6,659 bases of DNA from assembly GCA_913048145.1 (NCBI GenBank), contig CAJWVP010000167.1:1-6659 (forward strand). The letters are read 5' to 3'. Within the stretch, counting starts at the first letter, position 1, and each line of letters opens with the position of its first letter. The notes under the pieces were generated by a model. The model worked only from the letters and a program-made list of their open reading frames with translations. It made no database searches and was not told where the DNA came from. Source of the stretch: an uncultured Rhodospirillaceae bacterium (GTDB lineage: Bacteria; Pseudomonadota; Alphaproteobacteria; Rhodospirillales; Casp-alpha2). Shown here piece by piece: positions 1 through 5,929 of the stretch. The translations under genes were made by a program, and so were the position numbers.

Positions 1-1
1 C

Positions 2-1333
2 CCCGTATCGTTGCGTGTGGAAGCCGGCGACGCCGCGTGGCTGACGGCATCAGGTCTGTCCTTCTTGGACGGTGCGGATGGCATTCGCATTACCGACCGT
101 GCGATCACAGCGGAGGATCCGGCGCTGGTGTTCCATCCGCCGGTGCTAGTTGTCGGTATCGGATGTGAGCGCGGCGCGGATGCCACCGAGGTAATCGATC
201 TGGTGGAGAAGACACTGGCCGACGCCGGTCTTGCACCTAGCGCCGTGGCCTGCGTGGTTTCCGTCGACGTGAAGGCGGATGAAGCCGCGGTGCATGCGGC
301 GGCGGCGCATCTGGCCGTGCCTGCCCGGTTCTTCCCGCCGGCTCGGCTGGAGGCGGAGACGCCGCGCTTGGCTAATCCCTCCGACATCGTTTTCGCCGAG
401 GTCGGATGCCACGGGGTTGCCGAAGGCGCCGCCCTGGCCGCCGTCGGCGGGGACGGTGTGCTGGCTGTTGAAAAGCAAAAATCCAAGCGGGCCACCTGCG
501 CAATTGGTCGCTCGATTGCGCCGCTCGATCCCATAGAGATCGGGGAGAAACGCGGATGCCTGAGCGTGGTGGGTATTGGTCCCGGTTCGCCGGCATGGCG
601 TGTTCCGGCGGCAACTAAGGCGCTAGCGGCGGCCGATGAGGTTGTCGGCTATCGCCTTTATCTCGATCTGGTTGATGATGTGATAGTAGGAAAACCCCGT
701 CATGACTCCGCCCTGTCGGAAGAAGAAGCCCGGGTCCGCCTTGCTCTCGACAAGGCCGCCGAGGGCAAGGATGTAGCTCTGGTCTGTTCTGGTGATGCGG
801 GCATCTATGCGCTGGCGACCCTGGCCTTTGAGCTTCTCGACCGGGAAGACCGAGCGGATTGGAACCGCTTAGAGATCCGGGTGGAACCCGGCGTCTCGGC
901 CATCCAGGCCGCCGCGGCTCGGATTGGCGCGCCCATTGGCCATGACTTCTGCACGATCTCCTTATCCGATCTACTGACACCATGGGAAGAGATTGTGAAA
1001 CGCTTGGAGGCCGCCGCCGCTGGGGACTTCGTGGTAGCACTTTATAATCCTGTTTCCAAACGCCGGCGCATCCAGCTGGAAACGGCACAGCGGATACTCG
1101 TTGCCGCTCGCCCTGTCGAAACCCCCGTCGTTGTGGCCCGCAACTTGGGCCGTGAGGGGGAGGCCATTAATGTGATTACGCTGGGAGAATTGACGTCGGA
1201 TCATGCCGATATGCTGACCTTGGTCTTGATAGGGAATTCTCAGACCCGCCTGACGAAACGGGGCGAAAGGGACTGGGTCTACACGCCGCGCGGCTATGCC
1301 GCTAAAATGGCTAAAACAGCGGAGAGCATATAG
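2..1333 (+). CDS. cobJ: CbiG-CobJ fusion: cobalt-precorrin-5A hydrolase domain plus precorrin-3B C17-methyltransferase (5' partial)
   Basis: This is a bifunctional cytoplasmic corrin-ring enzyme whose 5' end lies outside the window. The frame is open from base 2, and 443 residues are visible before the TAG at 1331-1333. Visible residues 1 to about 48 look like the end of the CbiG middle region. About 50-180 match the CbiG/CobE C-terminal domain, with GIGCERG at 52-58, then SVDVKADE, a VAEGAALAA helix and KSKRATCAIGR. From about residue 185 a CobJ/CbiH SAM methyltransferase begins: GIGPGSP at 191-197, EVVGYRLYLDL, SGDAGIYA from 263, PGVSAIQAAAARIGAP, and SLSDLLTPW at 320-328. Family knowledge: CobJ/CbiH methylates C17 and contracts the ring, leaving a lactone, and CbiG later opens that lactone and releases acetaldehyde. 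A TTG at 11 could be taken as a start, but domain content argues that the gene begins upstream. The CobJ assignment is near certain, and the fusion is directly visible as one uninterrupted frame. Confidence 0.93.
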   Translation, partial: PVSLRVEAGDAAWLTASGLSFLDGADGIRITDRAITAEDPALVFHPPVLVVGIGCERGADATEVIDLVEKTLADAGLAPSAVACVVSVDVKADEAAVHAAAAHLAVPARFFPPARLEAETPRLANPSDIVFAEVGCHGVAEGAALAAVGGDGVLAVEKQKSKRATCAIGRSIAPLDPIEIGEKRGCLSVVGIGPGSPAWRVPAATKALAAADEVVGYRLYLDLVDDVIVGKPRHDSALSEEEARVRLALDKAAEGKDVALVCSGDAGIYALATLAFELLDREDRADWNRLEIRVEPGVSAIQAAAARIGAPIGHDFCTISLSDLLTPWEEIVKRLEAAAAGDFVVALYNPVSKRRRIQLETAQRILVAARPVETPVVVARNLGREGEAINVITLGELTSDHADMLTLVLIGNSQTRLTKRGERDWVYTPRGYAAKMAKTAESI

Positions 1334-1337
1334 GAGA
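1332..1337 (+). promoter_or_regulatory. Shine-Dalgarno of the small secreted protein
   Basis: AGGAGA lies 7 bases before ATG 1345 and overlaps the cbiG-cobJ stop codon. It is a strong ribosome-binding site, which supports translation of the unrecognised small gene and coupling to the upstream gene. Confidence 0.6.
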
Positions 1338-1344
1338 CATCTGA

Positions 1345-1650
1345 ATGCGTACCTTGACCCTCATCGCTGCGGCTCTCTTGGTTTCTTCGCCAGCCTTTTC
1401 CCTTAGCATGCCCTTGCCTGGAACGAAGTCGGCAAGCGAAATGCTGCAGAACATCGGCCGCATCATATTCATGGCAGTCAAAAAAGCCTGGATCAGCAAG
1501 TTTTTTGGCCCCTCGACCGTGCTCGCCGATCAGGTACTTATTGATGTGGCAAAGAATGTCGTCCTGAGCTTGGCTAACTTATCCGGCGGTACCGTGGGGA
1601 CTTATCTTTCGTCTTCGATATTCTCTATAATGTCGTTTCGGGCGCGGTGA
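1345..1650 (+). CDS. Small predicted secreted protein of unknown function, possible 3' frameshift
   Basis: I do not recognise this 101-residue protein. It starts at ATG 1345, 11 bases after the cbiG-cobJ stop, with AGGAGA at 1332-1337 as a good ribosome-binding site. The N-terminus looks like a Sec signal peptide: MRT, then the hydrophobic run LTLIAAALLVSS, then PAFS with a plausible cleavage near residue 19. The mature part has no cysteines and no visible metal-binding motif. It contains hydrophobic, possibly amphipathic helices (around residues 31-45 and 60-76). The start, RBS and position between two cobalamin methyltransferases in the same direction suggest a real gene that is co-transcribed with them. 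The last 16 residues (TYLSSSIFSIMSFRAR) look less protein-like than the alternative frame reached by adding one G at the GGGG of 1596-1599. That frame would end DLSFVFDILYNVVSGAVK at a TAA at 1653-1655. The real C-terminus is therefore uncertain. Confidence 0.6.
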   Translation: MRTLTLIAAALLVSSPAFSLSMPLPGTKSASEMLQNIGRIIFMAVKKAWISKFFGPSTVLADQVLIDVAKNVVLSLANLSGGTVGTYLSSSIFSIMSFRAR

Positions 1651-1669
1651 AGTAAGGCGAGAAGCAAAT

Positions 1670-2431
1670 ATGACCGTACATTTCATTGGCGCCGGGCCCG
1701 GCGCGCCGGACCTGATCACGGTTCGGGGGTTGAACCTCATTAAGGCCTGTCCCGTGATCCTTTACGCCGGGTCCTTGGTGCCAGAATCCGTGATCACTGA
1801 GGCCGCCGATGGTGCCCTGATTATAGATACGGCGCCCATGAATCTGGATGAAATCCTGGCCGAGATGGAGAAGGCCTATGCCACCGGCCATGACGTGGCG
1901 CGTGTCCATTCGGGCGATCCATCCATCTACGGCGCCATCGGCGAACAGATGCGGCGCCTGGACTCCATGGGGATTCCCTACGATGTGACCCCCGGCGTGT
2001 CCGCCTACGCGGCGGCGGCAGCGGAAATGAAACGGGAATTGACCCTGGCAGGGGTCAGCCAATCAGTGATCGTGACCCGGACAGCGGTGCGCTCGTCGGC
2101 CATGCCGAACAGCGAAGATCTGGAAACCTTCGCCAAAAGTGGGGCGACTATGGCGATCCATCTTTCGGTCAACAATATGGCCAAGGTGGTCCGCGAGCTC
2201 ACGCCTTACTACGGCGACGATTGTCCGGTAGCGGTCTGTTACCGGGTTGGATGGCCGGACCAGGAAATCATTGAGGGCACCCTCACTGACATTCGCGACA
2301 AGGTGAAAGCCGCGGGCTTCACCCGCACAGCGCTTATCATGGTCGGCCGGGTACTTGATCCGTCGACCTTTGACGACAGTCGGCTCTACGCACCGGACCA
2401 CTACCACGTGCTCCGCCCGCTCAAGACCTGA
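1670..2431 (+). CDS. cobM: CobM/CbiF, (cobalt-)precorrin-4 C11-methyltransferase
   Basis: This cytoplasmic SAM-dependent methyltransferase adds the C11 methyl group, converting (cobalt-)precorrin-4 to precorrin-5(A), the step after CobJ/CbiH. The protein is 253 residues, the usual family length. The tetrapyrrole-methylase signatures appear in order: GAGPGAPDL at 7-15, the CobM-typical YAGSLVP at 32-38, HSGDPSIYGA at 80-89, and TPGVSAYAAAAA from 107. These are followed by VTRTA and a C-terminal domain with YRVGWPDQ and LIMVGRVL. ATG 1670 is chosen because it places GAGPG at the N-terminus and has GAGAAG at 1659-1664 five bases upstream. The gene lies 19 bases after the small secreted protein in the same direction as cbiG-cobJ, so they probably form one operon. 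Its last 11 bases overlap the end of the convergent transporter gene. CobM versus CbiF is a naming choice. Nearby cbiD and cbiG favour the cobalt-containing substrate. Confidence 0.97.
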   Translation: MTVHFIGAGPGAPDLITVRGLNLIKACPVILYAGSLVPESVITEAADGALIIDTAPMNLDEILAEMEKAYATGHDVARVHSGDPSIYGAIGEQMRRLDSMGIPYDVTPGVSAYAAAAAEMKRELTLAGVSQSVIVTRTAVRSSAMPNSEDLETFAKSGATMAIHLSVNNMAKVVRELTPYYGDDCPVAVCYRVGWPDQEIIEGTLTDIRDKVKAAGFTRTALIMVGRVLDPSTFDDSRLYAPDHYHVLRPLKT

Positions 2432-3284
2432 GCAGCAGTCCCACGCCGGCGACGGTGATGAAGATCCCAGCCAAGGCGAACCGTGTCGGGATGCTCTGGC
2501 CAAGAAACAGCCGGTTCAGGATCAGCGTCAGCAATGGATAGCAGGCGACAAGTGGCGCGACGATAGTCACCGGGCCGCGGCTTAAGGCCATGTAAAGGAG
2601 AAGCACGGCGGCCCCGTTGACTATGCCGACGGCGATAAACCACCATATCCCGGCGCGGGCTGGCCAATTACCACCGTCGCGCCGGCCTAGAATCACACCG
2701 CCCATAACCACCGCCGACACCATATAGCCGATGGTGATCGCCGCGAAGGGGCTTGGCCAATCCGCCAGGCCCAACTTCACCATAGGTTGGGCAATGCCCC
2801 GCAGAAACGCCGCGCTAAGCGGCAGGCCCAATGTCCATAAGGCGGGCCGCGCATCACCGTTGCCCCTGCTGACGAATAGCAAAGCCACGCCAGCGCAAAT
2901 GGCCACAATTCCGAGCCCTTGGGTCGCGTTGGGCGCTTCGTCTATGAGCACAATGGCCAGCACGACCGCGAACAGAGGCGTCAGGTTCCCAAGCGTTCCT
3001 GTGAGATTCGGTCCGATACGCCTGTTTGCGGAGAACGTCAGCAGCGTGACGGCGACGGGAAAAAACAAGCCGACCACCGCGAAGGTTGTGGCGCTCGAAC
3101 CGGCCCATTGGTCCCAGTCGACGGTAAGCGGCGAGATTACCACGAAAAGTAATGCCGTGGTTGGCACGGCTATAGCCGCCCCCGTGATTGGCGCAGTGGT
3201 CCGTAAACCGAACTGGGTGAGTACCAAGGCCAGCGCAAAACTGAAGGCCGATGCTAACGCGATGAGGATCAGCACGGTATCCAT
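2421..3284 (-). CDS. EamA/DMT-family 10-TM transporter, substrate unknown
   Basis: This 287-residue inner-membrane protein has the length and pattern of a drug/metabolite transporter with two tandem EamA repeats. Hydrophobic helices run from the first residues (LILIALASAFSFALALVL) to the C-terminus (AGIFITVAGVGLLL), giving about ten segments in two halves of five. Each half ends in the family pattern: GNLTPLFAVVLAIVLIDEAP followed by GLGIVAICAGVALL in the first, and VAPLVACYPLLTLILNRLFL with the C-terminal helix in the second. The ATG at 3284 follows the cobK stop by 8 bases. No clear Shine-Dalgarno is visible, so translation is probably coupled to cobK. DMT substrates cannot be read from sequence. 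Co-transcription with cbiD and cobK makes a cobalamin-related solute (a lower-ligand base, aminopropanol/threonine, or a corrinoid intermediate or by-product) possible, but this is inference. Its 3' end overlaps the end of cobM by 11 bases. Confidence 0.9.
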   Translation of the reverse strand: MDTVLILIALASAFSFALALVLTQFGLRTTAPITGAAIAVPTTALLFVVISPLTVDWDQWAGSSATTFAVVGLFFPVAVTLLTFSANRRIGPNLTGTLGNLTPLFAVVLAIVLIDEAPNATQGLGIVAICAGVALLFVSRGNGDARPALWTLGLPLSAAFLRGIAQPMVKLGLADWPSPFAAITIGYMVSAVVMGGVILGRRDGGNWPARAGIWWFIAVGIVNGAAVLLLYMALSRGPVTIVAPLVACYPLLTLILNRLFLGQSIPTRFALAGIFITVAGVGLLLRS

Positions 3285-3292
3285 GGGCGTAG

Positions 3293-4048
3293 CTACAGTC
3301 TGTCTTGAATCCAGGCGACTGCATCTTCGACGGTCTCGACGTGCGCCCCAAACATTGCGGATGGCTGGCGGATAAGAACCAGAGGAATGTCCTGCACGAC
3401 GGCGGCGGTTATCTTCGCGGGTAAGGACCCGCCGCTATGCTTGGAGACCAGCGTGTCGATACGGTATTCTCGGAGCAGCGTCGCCTCCGCGGTTTCGGAG
3501 AATGGTGGGCGGCCCGTGATGACGGCATAGGCGTCCAACGGCAGCCGTTCCTGGGGCTCGCTGATCAGGCGGACCAGGAACCAGACGTTGGGGATGCCGG
3601 CGAAAGCGTCGATTTCCTGGGTTCCCGTCGATAGAAATGCTCGGCCTCCTTGGGCGGCCAACTGGCGGGCGGCGGCTGCCATGTCGCTAACAAAGGTCGC
3701 TTGGGCGTCTTCCGGCAACACCCAGTCGGGTCGCCGCAGCATTAGGCGAGGGCGTCCGATCGCGACAGCCGCCTTGGCGGCGTGGTCAGAAATCGCCGTG
3801 GCAAAGGGGTGCGTAGCGTCTATAACCATGTCGATGGCGGCATCTCTGAGGTAATTGGCGAGGCCGTCTGTTCCGCCAAAGCCTCCCTCGCGAACCGTGC
3901 CCGGCGGGTTCTGGGGACGCGCTGTGCGTCCGGCGTAGGAGCTGATGATCTCCACGTTGTCGGGCAAGGTTTCAACGGCCCGGCCGGCGAGGCGTCGGGC
4001 CTCGCCGGTGCCTCCCAAAATCAGAATTCGGCGACGTTCAGCCGGCAT
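3293..4048 (-). CDS. cobK: CobK/CbiJ, (cobalt-)precorrin-6A reductase
   Basis: This is an NAD(P)H-dependent reductase that converts (cobalt-)precorrin-6A to 6B by reducing the macrocycle after C1 methylation. The protein is 251 residues, normal for the family. The N-terminal nucleotide-binding segment ILILGGTGEAR sits at 8-18. DATHPFA, diagnostic for CobK/CbiJ, is at 77-83. Further family matches are FLSTGTQEIDAF (138-149), ITGRPPFS (177-184) and VSKHSGG (201-207), followed by an AKITAAVV helix and LVLIRQP. The frame stays open upstream to 4234, but that part is antisense to the end of cbiD. ATG 4048 is chosen because it puts GGTGEAR at residue 12 and has AGGTGGG just before it (4057-4051). 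The start overlaps the cbiD stop by 11 bases, which implies translational coupling. The transporter gene follows 8 bases after the stop. Confidence 0.95.
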   Translation of the reverse strand: MPAERRRILILGGTGEARRLAGRAVETLPDNVEIISSYAGRTARPQNPPGTVREGGFGGTDGLANYLRDAAIDMVIDATHPFATAISDHAAKAAVAIGRPRLMLRRPDWVLPEDAQATFVSDMAAAARQLAAQGGRAFLSTGTQEIDAFAGIPNVWFLVRLISEPQERLPLDAYAVITGRPPFSETAEATLLREYRIDTLVSKHSGGSLPAKITAAVVQDIPLVLIRQPSAMFGAHVETVEDAVAWIQDRL

Positions 4049-5123
4049 AACCCACCTGATCGCCTCGACGGTCGTAGATGAGCACCTCGATTTCTGTACC
4101 GCCGGACAAGGTCGCCAATGCTGCCTCGCGGGTGCCGGCCGCGATTCGGTTAGCCAAGGGGAGGTTGGCGGCCGCGGCGATCTCCAGAACCGCCATGGCG
4201 GTGTTGGCGTCACGCGTCGCCGTGACTTGTTCACGATTGGCGCCCATGGCTTGCAGGGTGTCCGCCAAACGCGCGAAGTCTACGGACGAGCGCGACGAAT
4301 GCAAATCCATATGCCCTTGCGACAGCTTAGTCAGCTTAGCGAACCCGCCGGCGATGGTGAGCCGGGGTACTGTGTTAGAGCGCAAGTACTTGAGCATGCC
4401 GCCGGCAAAATCTCCCATGTCGATGAGCGCCGTGTCCGCAAGTCCGTACTTATTCCGAACCGCCGCCTCTGAGGTGGAGCCGGTGGCCGCTGCGATATGA
4501 TCGATACCGCTGGCGCGCGCCACATCGATTCCCCGGTGGATGGAATGAATCCAAGATGCGCAAGAGAACGGGATGACGATGCCCGTGGTCCCCAGCACCG
4601 AGAGCCCCCCCCGGATACCGAGGCGACCGTTCATGGTCTTCTCGGCCAGGGTTTCCCCGCCGGGAATGGAAATTCGGACGACCACGTCGGCGTCGGCATT
4701 CTGCGCCTTTGCGATCCGGGTGAGATTGTCGGTGATGATCCGGCGGGGGGCCGGATTGATGGCGGGTTCTCCTACGGCAAGGGGCAGGCCCGGCAAGGTC
4801 ACGGTGCCGACGCCGTCGCCGGCCTCAAAGGTCACGCCTGCGCCGGGCGCACCATGGCGGACCTCGGCAATGATCTCCGCGCCGTGAGTGACATCCGGGT
4901 CATCGCCGGCGTCCTTGATCACCGAAGCCGCCGCCACGCCGTCGGCCAGCCGGGTTGTTTCCAGGCTGAAGGTTGGGGTTTGGCCGCGCGGTAACTCAAT
5001 CGTAATCTGTTCGTTGAAGCTTCCGCCCAGCAGGCCTCTAAGGGCGGCAGAGGCCGCCGCCGCGGCGCAAGCGCCCGTTGTCCAGCCCCGGCGCAAGGTT
5101 CCCTCTGGTTTACGGCCTTCCAT
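4038..5123 (-). CDS. cbiD: CbiD, cobalt-precorrin-5B C1-methyltransferase
   Basis: CbiD methylates C1 of cobalt-precorrin-5B to give cobalt-precorrin-6A in the early-cobalt-insertion route. It replaces the C1-methylating activity that CobF supplies in the aerobic route. From ATG 5123 the protein is 361 residues, typical for CbiD. Family blocks in order are RRGWTTGACAAAAA from 11, VIKDAGDDPDVTHG from 68, GEPAINPAPRR at 118-128, IPGGETLAEKT from 153, LGTTGIV at 177-183, ATGSTSE at 213-219, DMGDFAGGMLKY at 235-246, and AKLTKLSQGHMDLHS at 262-276. The frame continues upstream to 5378, but that part is antisense to the SCO gene and unlike CbiD. The only nearby purine-rich motif, GGGAG at 5141-5137, is rather far (13 bases) from ATG 5123, so the exact start is slightly uncertain. 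cbiD is the first gene of the leftward block and overlaps cobK by 11 bases. It contains a run of eight G (minus strand) at 4612-4605, with the frame intact. Confidence 0.96.
   Translation of the reverse strand: MEGRKPEGTLRRGWTTGACAAAAASAALRGLLGGSFNEQITIELPRGQTPTFSLETTRLADGVAAASVIKDAGDDPDVTHGAEIIAEVRHGAPGAGVTFEAGDGVGTVTLPGLPLAVGEPAINPAPRRIITDNLTRIAKAQNADADVVVRISIPGGETLAEKTMNGRLGIRGGLSVLGTTGIVIPFSCASWIHSIHRGIDVARASGIDHIAAATGSTSEAAVRNKYGLADTALIDMGDFAGGMLKYLRSNTVPRLTIAGGFAKLTKLSQGHMDLHSSRSSVDFARLADTLQAMGANREQVTATRDANTAMAVLEIAAAANLPLANRIAAGTREAALATLSGGTEIEVLIYDRRGDQVGYAG
4051..4057 (-). promoter_or_regulatory. Ribosome-binding site that fixes the cobK start
   Basis: On the minus strand AGGTGGG precedes ATG 4048, with AGG six bases from the start codon. 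It lies inside the last codons of cbiD. It favours the 251-residue CobK over the longer open frame beginning at 4234. Confidence 0.6.
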
Positions 5124-5151
5124 AGAGGTAATGTAACTCCCTGCCCAGGTA
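5124..5151. promoter_or_regulatory. Divergent cbiD/SCO gap, must hold or adjoin two promoters
   Basis: Only 28 bases separate the cbiD ATG from the ATG at 5152 (46 bases if the SCO gene starts at GTG 5170). Both leftward and rightward transcription must begin here or inside the neighbouring coding regions. I see no convincing -35/-10 pair, operator palindrome or B12-box in the gap. The regulatory role is inferred from gene orientation only. Confidence 0.35.
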
Positions 5152-5925
5152 ATGACGAGGCTCGAGAGCGTGACCGAAAAAACCAAACCCAAGCCGAAAA
5201 CCAAATCCAAGCCGAAAAATAAACCTAAGCGGGAAAACAAAACTGATGCTGAGGACGCCACCGAACGGGCTATCAAATTTGAGGCGGCTGTCAAATCTGG
5301 TGGCGGTCGGCTGAGTTGGGTCGTCCTCGCACTGGCGATCGTTGGCGCCGCTATTCTGGTGTATGCGAGTGGCTTCAAACTCGACGACGTAGCAAAGTTG
5401 ACCCAGAAATCGGAGGATCAGCTGGCTGGCGGCACGCCGACGATTGGCGGTCCATTCACACTTGTTGATCAAGACGGTAAGACTGTCACGGACAAGGACT
5501 TTCGGGGGCAGTACTTGGTGATCTACTTCGGCTACACCTACTGCCCCGATGTTTGCCCTACATCGCTCACGAATATTTCCGATGCTCTTGATTTGCTGGG
5601 CGACATGGCGGCCAGGGTGACGCCTATGCTGATCACCATCGACCCAGCCCGCGATACGCCCGAGCACTTGAAAGAATACGCCACCTATTTTCATCCTAGG
5701 CTCCACGCACTGACCGGTTCACCGGAACAGATCGCCGCCGTCGCCAAGGCTTACCGGGTCTATTACTCCAAGGTCAAGGGGGAAGACGCGACGGAAGACG
5801 ATTATCTCATGGACCATAGCTCAGTAACGTACGTGATGGGCCCCGATGGGATATTCCGTCTCCATTTCTCTCATGGGACTGACGCTGAGACCATGGCCAG
5901 CCGCCTGCGGGACATTCTCTCCTAA
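5152..5925 (+). CDS. SCO1/SenC-family membrane-anchored thioredoxin-fold protein (copper chaperone type)
   Basis: SCO proteins are membrane-tethered, periplasm-facing thioredoxin-fold proteins that deliver copper to, or reduce the cysteines of, the CuA site of cytochrome c oxidase. The protein is 257 residues from ATG 5152, or 251 from GTG 5170 (GAGG at 5157-5160). The choice of start is open. Residues 9-30 are a Lys/Pro-rich tract, expected to be cytosolic. One transmembrane helix follows at about 56-72 (WVVLALAIVGAAILVYA). The SCO domain covers about 95-257: GPFTLVDQDGKTVTDKDFRG, the metal/thiol motif CPDVC with Cys131 and Cys135, TIDPARDTPE, and DHSSVTYV with the third ligand His222. All three copper ligands are present, so it should be functional. 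It diverges from cbiD and is followed 4 bases later by cobB, probably in the same transcript. No known link ties SCO to corrin synthesis. Confidence 0.93.
   Translation: MTRLESVTEKTKPKPKTKSKPKNKPKRENKTDAEDATERAIKFEAAVKSGGGRLSWVVLALAIVGAAILVYASGFKLDDVAKLTQKSEDQLAGGTPTIGGPFTLVDQDGKTVTDKDFRGQYLVIYFGYTYCPDVCPTSLTNISDALDLLGDMAARVTPMLITIDPARDTPEHLKEYATYFHPRLHALTGSPEQIAAVAKAYRVYYSKVKGEDATEDDYLMDHSSVTYVMGPDGIFRLHFSHGTDAETMASRLRDILS
5179..5232 (+). repeat. Three tandem 18-base repeats coding a Lys/Pro tract
   Basis: Three direct copies lie at 5179-5196, 5197-5214 and 5215-5232. Units 1 and 2 differ at one base (AAAACCAAACCCAAGCCG against AAAACCAAATCCAAGCCG). Unit 3 is more diverged. They encode KTKPKP, KTKSKP and KNKPKR in the N-terminal cytosolic tail of the SCO protein. 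The 18-base unit keeps the frame, so copy number could change without breaking the gene. Confidence 0.8.
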
Positions 5926-5929
5926 GATA

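Noticed and set aside
11..13. TTG at 11 as the true start of the first gene
   Set aside because: The frame is open to the window edge, and the sequence after it begins in the middle of the CbiG region, so the start is almost certainly upstream.
615..1088. A 157-codon leftward open frame opposite cobJ
   Set aside because: Its composition is rich in Arg, Pro and Ser, as expected from the antisense of a GC-rich gene, and it covers essential CobJ motifs. It is a shadow frame.
2731..3375. A 214-codon rightward open frame opposite the transporter and the end of cobK
   Set aside because: It is antisense to a clear 10-TM EamA protein, spans a gene boundary, and has no family resemblance.
4049..4234. 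A 62-codon upstream extension of cobK
   Set aside because: It overlaps conserved C-terminal cbiD codons in another frame and adds an Arg/Pro-rich, unlikely sequence. The RBS at 4051-4057 and the family length support ATG 4048.
5124..5169. A cobalamin riboswitch or B12 box upstream of cbiD or the SCO gene
   Set aside because: The gap is far too short for a B12 riboswitch and no conserved B12-box core is visible there or in the other intergenic gaps.
5124..5378. An 85-codon in-frame N-terminal extension of cbiD with hydrophobic stretches (FFGLDLVFGLGLVF)
   Set aside because: It is antisense to the SCO gene. The hydrophobic look comes from reading the Lys/Pro repeat backwards. Known CbiD proteins start close to the ATG at 5123, just before RRGWTTGAC.
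5110..5706. A 198-codon leftward open frame
   Set aside because: It lies opposite the well-supported SCO gene, has no recognisable family, and its FRLGFGF repeats again mirror the Lys/Pro repeat.
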